A stretch of 21,743 nt of DNA from an uncultured archaeon (GCA_902386085.1 CABMIA010000136.1:1-21743), one strand, 5' to 3'; positions 1 to 6,918 are shown, counted from the stretch's first letter. Numbers and translations: made by a program. The notes: generated by a model from the letters alone, not told the origin.

Positions 1-93
1 GGCCAGGAGACCGAAGTGCCTTTCGTACCATCCGGTGACAGACCGGTGTACTGCAGGGAATGCTACCAGAAACACAAACCACAGAGATATTAA
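1..93 (+). CDS. CxxC-x17-CxxC family protein, upstream copy (3' part only)
   Basis: Reading from base 1 in frame gives the last 30 residues of a zinc-knuckle protein, ending in a TAA at 91-93. The 93 nt are identical, base for base including third codon positions, to the end of the next gene (316-408). The identity stops right after the stop codon. The start lies outside the window, so the N-terminus is unknown, but a tandem paralogue of the gene at 217 is the simplest reading. It probably has the same role, a small zinc-binding protein that may bind RNA. Confidence 0.8.
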   Translation, partial: GQETEVPFVPSGDRPVYCRECYQKHKPQRY

Positions 94-216
94 ATTTATC
101 TAATATTACTTATTCATATTGTAGGATAAAAAATGGCGCTCATGTAAAAAATAGATGTGCGTCAACTTTTTTACTGAGATGGAATAAGAAAAGCCAACAT
201 CAAGGAGAATATAAAT

Positions 217-408
217 ATGGGCGACGATAGAAGAGGCGGCTTCCGAGGCGGAAGAGGCGGCGGTTTCAGACCCAGCGGTCCGAGAGAGATGCATAAAGCA
301 ACTTGCGCAGACTGCGGCCAGGAGACCGAAGTGCCTTTCGTACCATCCGGTGACAGACCGGTGTACTGCAGGGAATGCTACCAGAAACACAAACCACAGA
401 GATATTAA
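217..408 (+). CDS. RGG-rich CxxC-x17-CxxC zinc-binding protein
   Basis: A 63-residue protein. The N-terminal 20 residues are a glycine/arginine stretch with several RGG-like units, as in RNA-binding RGG boxes. The rest holds two CxxC pairs (CADC and CREC) exactly 17 residues apart, the signature of the CxxC-x17-CxxC family (TIGR04272) common in Methanosarcina relatives. The four cysteines most likely bind one zinc. A Shine-Dalgarno AAGGAG at 202-207 supports the ATG at 217. A hairpin with a T-run follows at 445-484. Family function is not established; a role with RNA or ribosomes is inference from the RGG tail. Confidence 0.85.
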   Translation: MGDDRRGGFRGGRGGGFRPSGPREMHKATCADCGQETEVPFVPSGDRPVYCRECYQKHKPQRY

Positions 409-444
409 GATCTAAGTTAATAATATAATTTAATTAAAAAATAT

Positions 445-484
445 AAGGGTTGATATCATTCTATCAAACCCTTGAACTTTTTTT
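445..484 (+). terminator. Hairpin plus T-run after the CxxC gene
   Basis: The arms AAGGGTTGATA and TATCAAACCCTT pair with a single bulged base around a short loop. The + strand then continues into seven T residues at 478-484. It lies between the + strand CxxC gene and the - strand gene ending at 499, where a terminator is expected. Confidence 0.6.
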
Positions 485-498
485 GACGTCTCTAAAAG

Positions 499-753
499 TC
501 ACGCGAACATTGGATTATATTCAGGTATGGATTTTTTAGTATCCTGCCGGATGTTTGATTTTGTCTCTGAAAGATTAGTTGCCACTACTTCAAGAAAATT
601 TTTTTCAATAAGCAAAACAGCTTCTCTGGCAAGTCCTTTTTGCTCATAAATCAGACTGTCTTTTTCATTGAATACACATATTTTTCCTTTCTCGTAATCA
701 GATACGACTTTCCATATCCTGTCCACGGGTTGAACCCAAGCCCAGATTCCCAA
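499..753 (-). CDS. Small protein of unknown function
   Basis: An 84-residue protein that I do not recognise. It starts Trp-rich (MGIWAWVQPVDRIWKV), then has a mixed charged body, with no signal peptide, membrane segment or cysteine pair. The start codon is TTG, which would be doubtful, but a full Shine-Dalgarno AAGGAGGT lies at 761-768 with seven-base spacing, and there is no in-frame ATG nearby. That site is the main reason to call it a gene. It follows the CDF exporter gene on the same strand with about 185 bases between, which include an inverted repeat (795-818), so it is probably transcribed separately. Confidence 0.65.
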   Translation of the reverse strand: MGIWAWVQPVDRIWKVVSDYEKGKICVFNEKDSLIYEQKGLAREAVLLIEKNFLEVVATNLSETKSNIRQDTKKSIPEYNPMFA

Positions 754-794
754 ATATCACACCTCCTTAACTATTTGTTACCTGGTTTTTAAAA

Positions 795-818
795 GATGAT
801 CCAGTATTTTGGATCGTC
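795..818 (-). other. Inverted repeat between CDF exporter and small gene
   Basis: A 9-bp stem (GATGATCCA / TGGATCGTC, one G-U pair) surrounds a six-base loop. On the - strand it is followed by TTTT, so it could terminate the CDF transcript. It also sits about 30 bases before the Shine-Dalgarno site of the next gene, so a leader structure is equally possible. Confidence 0.4.
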
Positions 819-939
819 TATGTTAGTAAATTTATTCTTTCCCTATTTAAATTTATCTCTTATTAAAAATAATTATTATAATGTTTATAATCATAATTAC
901 GTACTGAACGCCTGATAGTTTCCTCAATAACGAACCTTA

Positions 940-1815
940 TTAATGGTAATCCTCATGCCCTATCTCAACAAGCTCACATTCGGCGCATTCGAATTGTAAT
1001 GTTGTATGTAAAATCCTGAAATTTTGCCTCAATAACTTGCTTATTTTACTAATCAGAACCTCGGTCTGCTGAACATGAATTCTGTCCACCAGGACATGGG
1101 CGCTCATAGCATGTATATTGGAGCAGATGCTCCATATGTGGATATCGTGCACGCCTTTAACACCTTCTACCTGCATCATTATATCTTTCAATCTATCAGC
1201 ATCGACATGCTTTGGCGCAAACTCAAGAAGGATGCGGGCGGAACCGAGAACAAGCCTCAATGCACTGTAAACCAGCATCATTCCTATTAAAATGCTAAGC
1301 AGCGGGTCGACGATAGTTTTTCCTGTGAAAATTATAACCAGCGCCCCGCATATCACGGCTAAAGATGCAAGTGCATCCCCGATGACATGCAAATATACCC
1401 CTTTGATATTGAGATCATGGTGCCCGTGCAATTTTAAAGCAGCCCATGTATTGACAAGCATGCCGGCAGTAGCGATCACAAAAACCTGGCCGCCTTTTAC
1501 ATCTGGCGGATTAAAAAGCCTGCTATAAGCTTCGTAAAAGATGAAAATGGAAATCCCGATAATTGTCAATCCGTTAATCATGGCAGCAAAGATCTCAAAC
1601 CTGTGGTATCCGAATGTAACGTTCCTGTTTGAAGGGCGCGCTGATATTTTGAGCGCCCAGTAAGCAAGGACTAAAGCTATAACATCCATAAAAACATGGG
1701 CTGCATCTGAGAGGAGGGCAAGGCTGTTAGATAACAGTCCTCCCAGAAATTCAAGAACGAAGATAATGGCCGTGAGGACTGCTGCAATTTTCAGGTTTTT
1801 ATGGACGTCTTCCAT
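940..1815 (-). CDS. Cation diffusion facilitator (CDF) metal exporter, CzcD/ZitB type
   Basis: A 291-residue inner-membrane transporter with about six hydrophobic helices and a cytoplasmic C-terminal domain. CDF proteins export Zn2+ and related divalent cations in exchange for protons. The metal-site pattern HxxxD occurs twice: H40/D44 in helix 2 (DAAHVFMD) and H143/D147 in helix 5 (LHVIGD). This is the H/D pattern typical of Zn/Cd exporters. The FGYHRFE loop before helix 3 is also a family mark. The C-terminus ends with CAECE and several His/Glu, possibly an extra metal site. No Shine-Dalgarno is visible, but a TATA-like box sits 23 bases upstream (1834-1842), suggesting a leaderless mRNA. 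Metal specificity is inferred. Confidence 0.9.
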   Translation of the reverse strand: MEDVHKNLKIAAVLTAIIFVLEFLGGLLSNSLALLSDAAHVFMDVIALVLAYWALKISARPSNRNVTFGYHRFEIFAAMINGLTIIGISIFIFYEAYSRLFNPPDVKGGQVFVIATAGMLVNTWAALKLHGHHDLNIKGVYLHVIGDALASLAVICGALVIIFTGKTIVDPLLSILIGMMLVYSALRLVLGSARILLEFAPKHVDADRLKDIMMQVEGVKGVHDIHIWSICSNIHAMSAHVLVDRIHVQQTEVLISKISKLLRQNFRILHTTLQFECAECELVEIGHEDYH

Positions 1816-1833
1816 GTATTATTCTCTATATAC

Positions 1834-1842
1834 CTATTTATG
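1834..1842 (-). promoter_or_regulatory. TATA-like box for the CDF exporter, leaderless start
   Basis: The - strand reads CATAAATAG centred about 23 bases before the ATG at 1815. With no Shine-Dalgarno in between, transcription would start at or next to the start codon. Confidence 0.4.
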
Positions 1843-1886
1843 GAGCGGTGACAAAATATTTCTATCGGTAACACCAGGTAGAAGCC

Positions 1887-2174
1887 ATGCTCATTGAACA
1901 GATCGAACTTGGGAAGGGCTGTGCCCTTGGTTTAAAACTAAATATGGAACATGCTCCGCTGCTCGTTATCAGGGCAAAAAAAGGTTTTGTAATGTGCGGT
2001 TATCTTAACATGGATGTGGCTGATAAACTTGGGGATGTTGCCGTGAGGGTCACGGGGGTGAAAAGTTTTAAAGATGTTCTGGATGCAAAAGCGGTTGATG
2101 TTTCCGAGGCTGCTAAAAAGCTTGGCATATCATCAGGCATGCTTGTAAAAGTTGTCCTCGAGATAATGTCTTAA
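1887..2174 (+). CDS. DUF1805 (YunC-like) family protein
   Basis: A 95-residue soluble protein matching the DUF1805/YunC family: the central CGYLNMDVADKLGD segment, then a VTGVKSFKDVLDAK segment and a C-terminal AAKKLGISSGMLVKVVLE helix. The family is widespread in Bacillus and in methanogens and has no settled function. Full family length suggests the gene is intact. The ATG is preceded by AGGTAG, a weak ribosome site. It is transcribed away from the CDF exporter, and the 71-base gap holds both starts. Nothing ties it functionally to its neighbours. Confidence 0.8.
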   Translation: MLIEQIELGKGCALGLKLNMEHAPLLVIRAKKGFVMCGYLNMDVADKLGDVAVRVTGVKSFKDVLDAKAVDVSEAAKKLGISSGMLVKVVLEIMS

Positions 2175-2248
2175 CGGCTTTTTCTTAGAATACCAACCAT
2201 TCGATCTGTAAATTAAACGTTCAGCTTTTGCAGCCAATTAATTATAAA

Positions 2249-2270
2249 TATAATCATGATTATAATCATG
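2249..2270. promoter_or_regulatory. Palindromic repeat just downstream of a TATA-like box
   Basis: TATAATCATG occurs twice 12 bases apart (2249-2258, 2261-2270), creating the perfect palindrome ATGATTATAATCAT at 2256-2269. A TATA-like stretch (AATTATAAATA, 2240-2250) directly precedes it. A repressor bound there would cover the expected transcription start of the REC-PAS gene. The low-complexity AT sequence makes this tentative. Confidence 0.35.
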
Positions 2271-2363
2271 CTTATGTCATACTGGTGGATCGTAGAATTT
2301 ATGTTTTTGCCTGGTCGGCGAACTACTACAAAGACATCTAGAGAAAATAAGAAGGTGTATTGA

Positions 2364-3161
2364 ATGGGTAAGATGACTGTCCTGGTTGTCGAAGATGAGA
2401 AAATCGTGGCAATGGATATAGAAAACAGATTGAAAAAATACGGGTATTTTTCATCATCAGCCTCTTCGGGAGAGGAAGCGATGGAGAAAATAGAAGAAAT
2501 CCATCCTGATCTTGTGCTGATGGATATAATGTTGAAAGGGAAAATGGATGGCGTAGAAGCGGCGGGAATAATTCGCAAGTCTTTCAGCATTCCTGTGGTA
2601 TATCTTACTGCTTATGCAGATGAAACTACATTACAGCGAGCTAAAATAACACAGCCTTTTGGCTATATAATAAAACCTTTTGAAGAAAGGGAATTGCGCG
2701 TTGCAGTGGAGATGGCACTATGCAAGTACAAAATGGAAAAAAAATTGAGAGACAGCGAACAATGGCTCACTGCTACCCTCAAAAGCATCGGTGATGCTGT
2801 TATAGCCACCGATGAAAAAGGACTTGTAAAATTCATGAATCCCTACGCAGAGGCATTGACGGGTCAAAGGCAGGAAGACGCGGCAGGAAAACCTCTGAAA
2901 AATGTATTTAATATTGTCAGTGAAGAGACTGGCAAACAGGTTGAAGATCCCATAACAAAAGTAATAAGGGAAGGCATTTTTTTTGGTCTTGCAGATAAAA
3001 ATTTACTGGTAGCCCGCGGGGGAACAAGAATCCCGGTAGATATCACCGGTACTCGCATCCTTGATGACAGGAATAACATTCTCGGTATAGTGCTTGTTTT
3101 CTATGACATCATCGAACGAAAGAAATTAGAAAAGTCGATCTGCATGAATCAAAAATGCTGA
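2364..3161 (+). CDS. Response-regulator receiver plus PAS domain protein
   Basis: A 265-residue cytoplasmic signalling protein. Residues 4-120 form a receiver domain with the acidic pair E10/D11, phospho-acceptor D54, T82 and K104. Residues about 130-255 form a PAS sensor domain (SIGDAVIATDEKGLVKFMNP to VLVFYDIIERKKLE). In methanogen-type archaea this order is usually followed by more PAS domains or a histidine kinase, but here the protein stops about ten residues after the PAS domain with CMNQKC. The last 13 bases overlap the end of the convergent CDF gene. AAGGTG at 2352-2357 supports the start. It may act as a phospho-relay intermediate, or be the front part of a kinase that lost its catalytic end. 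Confidence 0.88.
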   Translation: MGKMTVLVVEDEKIVAMDIENRLKKYGYFSSSASSGEEAMEKIEEIHPDLVLMDIMLKGKMDGVEAAGIIRKSFSIPVVYLTAYADETTLQRAKITQPFGYIIKPFEERELRVAVEMALCKYKMEKKLRDSEQWLTATLKSIGDAVIATDEKGLVKFMNPYAEALTGQRQEDAAGKPLKNVFNIVSEETGKQVEDPITKVIREGIFFGLADKNLLVARGGTRIPVDITGTRILDDRNNILGIVLVFYDIIERKKLEKSICMNQKC

Positions 3162-4099
3162 GGTTCTTCACAGACATCCAGTTTCTTACAGATTTCGCAT
3201 TCTGCCTCGCAGGGCTCCACGTGGATCAATATCGAAAGATTGGGGATTTTCTCTTTAATATCTTTTTCAAGATGATCGCAGAATTCGTGCGCGTCCGCAA
3301 CATGCTGGTTCTTGGGTACGACAAGATGCAAATCAACAAATCTCTGTGCGCCTGATATCCTTGTGCGAAGGTCATGGTATTCTGCATACTTCGAGTAATG
3401 CTCGGCAATGATAGATTTAATTATGTCCTCTTCCTTATCAGAAAGTTTCATATCCATCAGGCCTGAGACCGAGCGTTTTGTCAGGTCATATGATGCCTTT
3501 AGAATGATAAGCGCTACGATGATAGCCATGACCGGGTCGAAAATAGGATTTTTTGTAAGCTGTATAAGAATAAGACCGATAAAAACACCCAGCGAGGTGT
3601 AGACATCTGTGGTAAGGTGATAAGCGTCAGCTTCAAGGGCGATTGATTCAGCTTTCTTTGCAACCTTCATTATTTTCGCAGACACATAAAAGTTCACAAC
3701 GGTAGATATGCCCATGATTGCGATACCCGCACCAATTAAATCATAATTTACGGGCTCTTTATTGATTATTTTTAAAACCGCCTCATAGAGAATAATTACC
3801 GCAGCTACGAAAATAAGAATTGCCTCGACCGTTCCTGATACGTTTTCGAATTTGCCGTGCCCGAATTTGTGTATTTCATCTGCCGGTTTTCCGGCTTTTC
3901 GGACCGAATAATTGGCGATAATGGCCGCGAGGAGGTCTATGCCTGAATGAAGGGCCTCTGAAAGAACGCTAATCGAACCCAGGAAAAGCCCGATCAAGAG
4001 TTTCATGAAAAGCAGGAATGTGTTGGAATAGATGGAAAGTCTTGCTACGGATGTTATTTCCTTATGCGCCGCAAAATATTTATTGTTATCATCGGACAT
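3149..4099 (-). CDS. Cation diffusion facilitator, FieF/YiiP-like
   Basis: A 316-residue CDF transporter from a different subgroup than the one at 940. Helix 2 carries LSEALHSGID (H51/D55) and helix 5 ADAYHLTTD (D158, H161, D165), the tetrahedral metal-site positions of FieF/YiiP-type exporters. A long C-terminal cytoplasmic domain (about 215-300) holds VDLHLVVP and a His-rich stretch, and a tail with five cysteines (CEAECEICKKLDVC), a plausible extra metal-binding or sensing site. Likely substrates are Zn2+, Fe2+ or Mn2+. No Shine-Dalgarno is seen; a TATA-like box about 25 bases upstream suggests a leaderless mRNA. It converges on and overlaps the REC-PAS gene by 13 bases. Confidence 0.9.
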   Translation of the reverse strand: MSDDNNKYFAAHKEITSVARLSIYSNTFLLFMKLLIGLFLGSISVLSEALHSGIDLLAAIIANYSVRKAGKPADEIHKFGHGKFENVSGTVEAILIFVAAVIILYEAVLKIINKEPVNYDLIGAGIAIMGISTVVNFYVSAKIMKVAKKAESIALEADAYHLTTDVYTSLGVFIGLILIQLTKNPIFDPVMAIIVALIILKASYDLTKRSVSGLMDMKLSDKEEDIIKSIIAEHYSKYAEYHDLRTRISGAQRFVDLHLVVPKNQHVADAHEFCDHLEKDIKEKIPNLSILIHVEPCEAECEICKKLDVCEEPQHF

Positions 4100-4119
4100 T
4101 GTTTTTTTACTATATTTTG

Positions 4120-4127
4120 ATTTATAG
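4120..4127 (-). promoter_or_regulatory. TATA-like box for the FieF-like exporter
   Basis: The - strand has CTATAAATC around 4120-4127, centred about 24 bases before the ATG at 4099. There is only an A-run and no Shine-Dalgarno between them, which fits a leaderless transcript. Confidence 0.4.
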
Positions 4128-4213
4128 TATAAAGGGATATTTATCAGATTTAAAAACTTATTTAACCTTAGGTGAATTATAAGATTGAAATGTCCAGATA
4201 GTTTTTGAAAACA

Positions 4214-4220
4214 TTATACA
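4214..4220 (+). promoter_or_regulatory. TATA-like box for the site-2 protease gene
   Basis: TTATACA is centred 25 bases before the ATG at 4242, and no Shine-Dalgarno precedes that ATG. A leaderless start is likely. Confidence 0.35.
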
Positions 4221-4241
4221 GCATAAACAATATCAGCGAAA

Positions 4242-5324
4242 ATGAATAACCTTCCCAATAAGCCTCATATCATTGACGAGCTGTCAGAAAAAATCAACCC
4301 GTTTTTCTCAATTTACGATATCCAGCGGCAGGATGAAACGTTTTATTTCTTCGGGACCCCCAAGGATGATCTTAAAGTAATATACCCGAAGATATGGGCG
4401 GTTTTTGCTGAAAAGGGTTATCAGTTCTCTGCAAAATACGAACTCGGGGAACACATGCTTGTAGCTTCGCCATTCAAGCCCGCGCATGAACGGAGGTGGA
4501 TAAATGTTGTGCTTGCTCTTGCTACTGTTATTACCACGATGGTAATGGGGTCGTTCCTTTTCGGGGCTGATCCCATTAGCAGGCCTTTTGAAGTTACAAA
4601 AGGTATTCCGTTCACCATTGCGATCATGACCGTGCTGGGGGCGCATGAGGCAGGGCATTATATTGTCGCGAAAAGGCATGGTATGCATACCTCACTCCCT
4701 TATTTCATACCATTCCCAAGCCTGATAGGCACGATGGGAGCTGTGATCAGGCATCGCGGGCCGATACCTAGCCGCAAGGCACTGTTTGATGTCGGGATTT
4801 CGGGTCCGCTTATAGGTCTTATCGTCTCGGTAGTGGTAACCATTATCGGTTTGCTACAACCGCCAGTCGCTGCGGCTTCGCAGGGAATGCAGATACAGCT
4901 CTCCCTTCCGCCGCTCTTTGAATTTATCGCAAAGTTTTTCCCGATCGACGAGACGTTGCCTATCCATCCCGTTGCGTTTGCGGGATGGGTGGGAATGCTT
5001 GTGACCGCGTTGAACCTGATCCCCGCGGGCCAGCTGGACGGCGGGCATGTGCTTCGTTCAATGCTTGGCGAAAAAGCCTCGTATGTTTCAACAGTTTTGC
5101 CATTCGTTCTCATCTCACTTGGATTTTATGTGACATATTTCCTGAACAAGGACGGTTTTATCTGGGTTTTCTGGGGGCTTCTGCTTTCGTTATTTGCTGC
5201 CGCAGGCCACCCGAAACCGCTCGATGACGATGTTCCTCTTGGAAAAGGCAGGATGCTGCTGGGGATTGTTACCTTCATCCTCGGGGTTCTCTGCGTGACA
5301 CTGGCTCCTTTCCAGGTCAAATGA
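4242..5324 (+). CDS. Site-2 protease family (M50) membrane metalloprotease
   Basis: A 360-residue intramembrane zinc protease. The N-terminal 80 residues form a soluble domain like that of archaeal/plant EGY-type S2P homologues. Membrane helices follow from about residue 87. The zinc-binding HEAGH is at 135-139 with E136 as the general base, and the third ligand lies in NLIPAGQLDGGHV, D266. Both halves of the active site are present, so it should be active. Such enzymes cut membrane-anchored regulators or clear signal peptides; the substrate here is unknown. No PDZ domain is visible between the motifs. It is flanked by its own promoter region and an apparent accessory cassette, so it is probably monocistronic. 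Confidence 0.92.
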   Translation: MNNLPNKPHIIDELSEKINPFFSIYDIQRQDETFYFFGTPKDDLKVIYPKIWAVFAEKGYQFSAKYELGEHMLVASPFKPAHERRWINVVLALATVITTMVMGSFLFGADPISRPFEVTKGIPFTIAIMTVLGAHEAGHYIVAKRHGMHTSLPYFIPFPSLIGTMGAVIRHRGPIPSRKALFDVGISGPLIGLIVSVVVTIIGLLQPPVAAASQGMQIQLSLPPLFEFIAKFFPIDETLPIHPVAFAGWVGMLVTALNLIPAGQLDGGHVLRSMLGEKASYVSTVLPFVLISLGFYVTYFLNKDGFIWVFWGLLLSLFAAAGHPKPLDDDVPLGKGRMLLGIVTFILGVLCVTLAPFQVK

Positions 5325-5383
5325 GATATTTGCAGGCAAAATCAATATCAGGATTAAACAATCAGTAGCATCCTCCCAGGTTC

Positions 5384-5430
5384 TGTCAAGTCTTCGGTTT
5401 ATTGTTGACACGTGTCAAATTTCGGTTGAT
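5384..5430. repeat. Imperfect tandem repeat with a perfect palindrome at its centre
   Basis: TGTCAAGTCTTCGGTTTAT (5384-5402) is repeated 29 bases later as TGTCAAATTTCGGTTGAT (5413-5430). Between and overlapping them lies the perfect 14-bp palindrome TTGACACGTGTCAA (5405-5418). It sits in the 170-base gap between the convergent site-2 protease and the accessory cassette, where no start codon needs control. Confidence 0.55.
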
Positions 5431-5494
5431 AAAGTGAGGGAATTATTTTATTTAGGCTCCAGTTGAATGACTTTATTTAAAATCGCCTGACAAA

Positions 5495-5977
5495 TTATAT
5501 ATTTAATTTATCTAATAAATCTGTATTGTCAGGGAAAAAATTCAAAACAATAATTCCAACAATTTCATCTATTGTAACAGGAGGCACTTTATAATGTGGC
5601 CCGCGATGCTCTATTAACTCTGGAATTTGTTGAGCAAAAGTAATACATTCTTTTGTGACACCGACATGTAAATGATATTTTGGTTTCTTGAGCTTTTCAA
5701 ATTTATTCCCGCCTTCTTTATCCAATTCATAAAAAAAGAAGAATCCAGACGGCCTTCTGTATTCGTAGCCGTATTTTATCATCTCTATTTTATTATTTTT
5801 TATTAAAATAGTTTCCCATGCTTCTAATGCCGATTCATCTGTAAAGAGAATATTCCAATTTATCACACGTTCATCATTTATAGGATACGATTTTTGTTTA
5901 GAAGAGTTAATAATTTCATTGAGAGCAGATTGAAATAGTCCTTTTTGATGAGTTATATAGTCACCAATAATTGACAT
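5495..5977 (-). CDS. Unknown protein, last gene of AT-rich cassette (possible toxin-like component)
   Basis: A 160-residue soluble protein with many aromatic and charged residues. Visible blocks are YRRPSGFFFFYELDKEG (about 72-88), KPKYHLHVG (about 97-105) and a His-containing GPHYKVPPVTIDEI near the C-terminus. This layout (strand, HLHV, conserved PHYK, then a final helix) reminds me of DUF6516/TumE-like toxin proteins, but the match is by eye only and weak. The gene starts one base after the stop of the preceding gene, so translation is probably coupled. Base composition is markedly richer in A/T than the flanking protease and MptG genes, pointing to horizontal acquisition. Treat the function as unknown. 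Confidence 0.7.
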   Translation of the reverse strand: MSIIGDYITHQKGLFQSALNEIINSSKQKSYPINDERVINWNILFTDESALEAWETILIKNNKIEMIKYGYEYRRPSGFFFFYELDKEGGNKFEKLKKPKYHLHVGVTKECITFAQQIPELIEHRGPHYKVPPVTIDEIVGIIVLNFFPDNTDLLDKLNI

Positions 5978-5978
5978 T

Positions 5979-6416
5979 TTAAACTTGAATTAGATATTTT
6001 TTCATCCATAACTCATATAGAATTGCCCATTTCAGTGAGTCTAAACTGTCTTCTGCTTTCCCTTGCGTATATTTAAAATAAAATTCTTTAGAATCCATAC
6101 CATATTTCTTTTCAAGCTCATGTAGACTTTTTTCCACATCATCGCGTGTAGCTATTTCAGGAAGAAAATCAATTTGTCGCAAAGACTCAATTTTTGACAT
6201 ATCTTCAAATATTTTATTTGAAATCATATCTTGTTTTGAAGATTCGATTTTAGGCAGAGCAAAAACTTTATTTGGCACAATACTCTTCTTAATTAAAGGT
6301 TGAGACATCTTAACATATGATGGTATATTGCCTCCGATTTGAACTGATTTTCCGATGGAACTCGATATGCTTAATAAATTATTAAGCCTGGTTGAATTTC
6401 TAATCAACTCTTCCAT
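5979..6416 (-). CDS. Unknown protein, middle gene of AT-rich cassette (possible antitoxin-like component)
   Basis: A 145-residue protein. The first 75 residues are Ser/Ile/Asn/Lys-rich and look poorly ordered. The last 60 form a helical unit with LHELEKKYGMDSKEFYFKY followed by SLKWAILYELW. A KYGM-S-EF-x-W-A-x-LYE pattern like this is, to my memory, common in small archaeal proteins encoded next to toxin-like partners, which suggests an antitoxin or adaptor. The start follows the previous stop by two bases, with GGTGA inside the upstream gene acting as ribosome site, and its own stop is one base before the next ATG. No family could be named with confidence. Confidence 0.7.
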   Translation of the reverse strand: MEELIRNSTRLNNLLSISSSIGKSVQIGGNIPSYVKMSQPLIKKSIVPNKVFALPKIESSKQDMISNKIFEDMSKIESLRQIDFLPEIATRDDVEKSLHELEKKYGMDSKEFYFKYTQGKAEDSLDSLKWAILYELWMKKYLIQV

Positions 6417-6418
6417 AA

Positions 6419-6718
6419 TTATTGTTCACCTGCTGTTTCAACAACCTTTTCACCTTTTAAACTTTTTATTACTTCATCAGGTAAGAAAATCTTTTTAAAT
6501 GTATCTTGATATAGCTCTAACTGTTTATTTAGCATAATGCTAACAGCCAACGCTTCTTGCGGACTCATCCGAACTCTTACAAGGTCTTTCTGTGAAAAGG
6601 TACCATCTGATTCGGGTGTGGATACTCCCATTAATAGAATTACCTCATAAAGATTAACATTAATTCGTACATTGTTTATATATATCTCTGGAACTACAGG
6701 AACTATACTTTCTGTCAT
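6419..6718 (-). CDS. DUF3467-like protein
   Basis: A 99-residue protein. PEIYINNVRINVNLYEVIL, the later RVRMSPQEALAVSIML and a C-terminal LELYQDTFKKI match the outline of DUF3467 (a small beta-strand pair, a conserved MSPQ-A motif and a helix). That family is of unknown function and often lies in small accessory operons. I prefer the ATG at 6718; a TTG two codons earlier (6724) keeps the same frame. A weak GGT lies just upstream. It is the second gene of a compact - strand operon, followed by two genes at spacings of two and one bases. Confidence 0.7.
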   Translation of the reverse strand: MTESIVPVVPEIYINNVRINVNLYEVILLMGVSTPESDGTFSQKDLVRVRMSPQEALAVSIMLNKQLELYQDTFKKIFLPDEVIKSLKGEKVVETAGEQ

Positions 6719-6789
6719 TACCAAAGTTTATAGTTGTAATGTGGTATAAAATTAACGTCCATTTTTTTGACTTGCGTTCTGGATAAGAG

Positions 6790-6918
6790 TTATCTTTTTA
6801 ATTTACTTAGGTACTTATTTAATTCAAATTCATAATCATATATAATATTTTTCTTTTTTATGTTCTTGATAAAAAATCCACCAAAGCCCCATTTTTGGCT
6901 CAATCCATCAGCTGACAT
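6790..6918 (-). CDS. Unannotated 42-residue protein leading the AT-rich cassette
   Basis: An ATG at 6918 opens 42 codons ending in TAA at 6790-6792. The N-terminus is MSADGLSQKWGFGGFFIKN, then a Lys-rich, Tyr-rich amphipathic tail ending LNKYLSKLKR. A good Shine-Dalgarno GGGAGG lies about eight bases before the ATG, and the gene is on the same strand and just upstream of the DUF3467-like gene (about 70-base gap). Length, ribosome site and position argue for a real gene; no family is recognised. A basic, aromatic small protein could be a peptide toxin, an antitoxin or a DNA-binding leader, which I cannot decide. Confidence 0.5.
   Translation of the reverse strand: MSADGLSQKWGFGGFFIKNIKKKNIIYDYEFELNKYLSKLKR

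Noticed and set aside
144..174. GTAAAAAA/TTTTTTAC inverted repeat between the two CxxC genes
   Set aside because: The stem is only A-T pairs apart from its outer pair, with a 15-base loop; too weak to call a terminator.
106..390. 94-codon open frame opposite the CxxC gene
   Set aside because: It lies antisense to a recognised gene with a good ribosome site, has no family features and arises from the GC-rich repeat sequence of the RGG region.
4308..5411. Several long - strand frames inside the site-2 protease gene
   Set aside because: They mirror the codons of a clearly conserved membrane protease and show no domain features or ribosome sites of their own.
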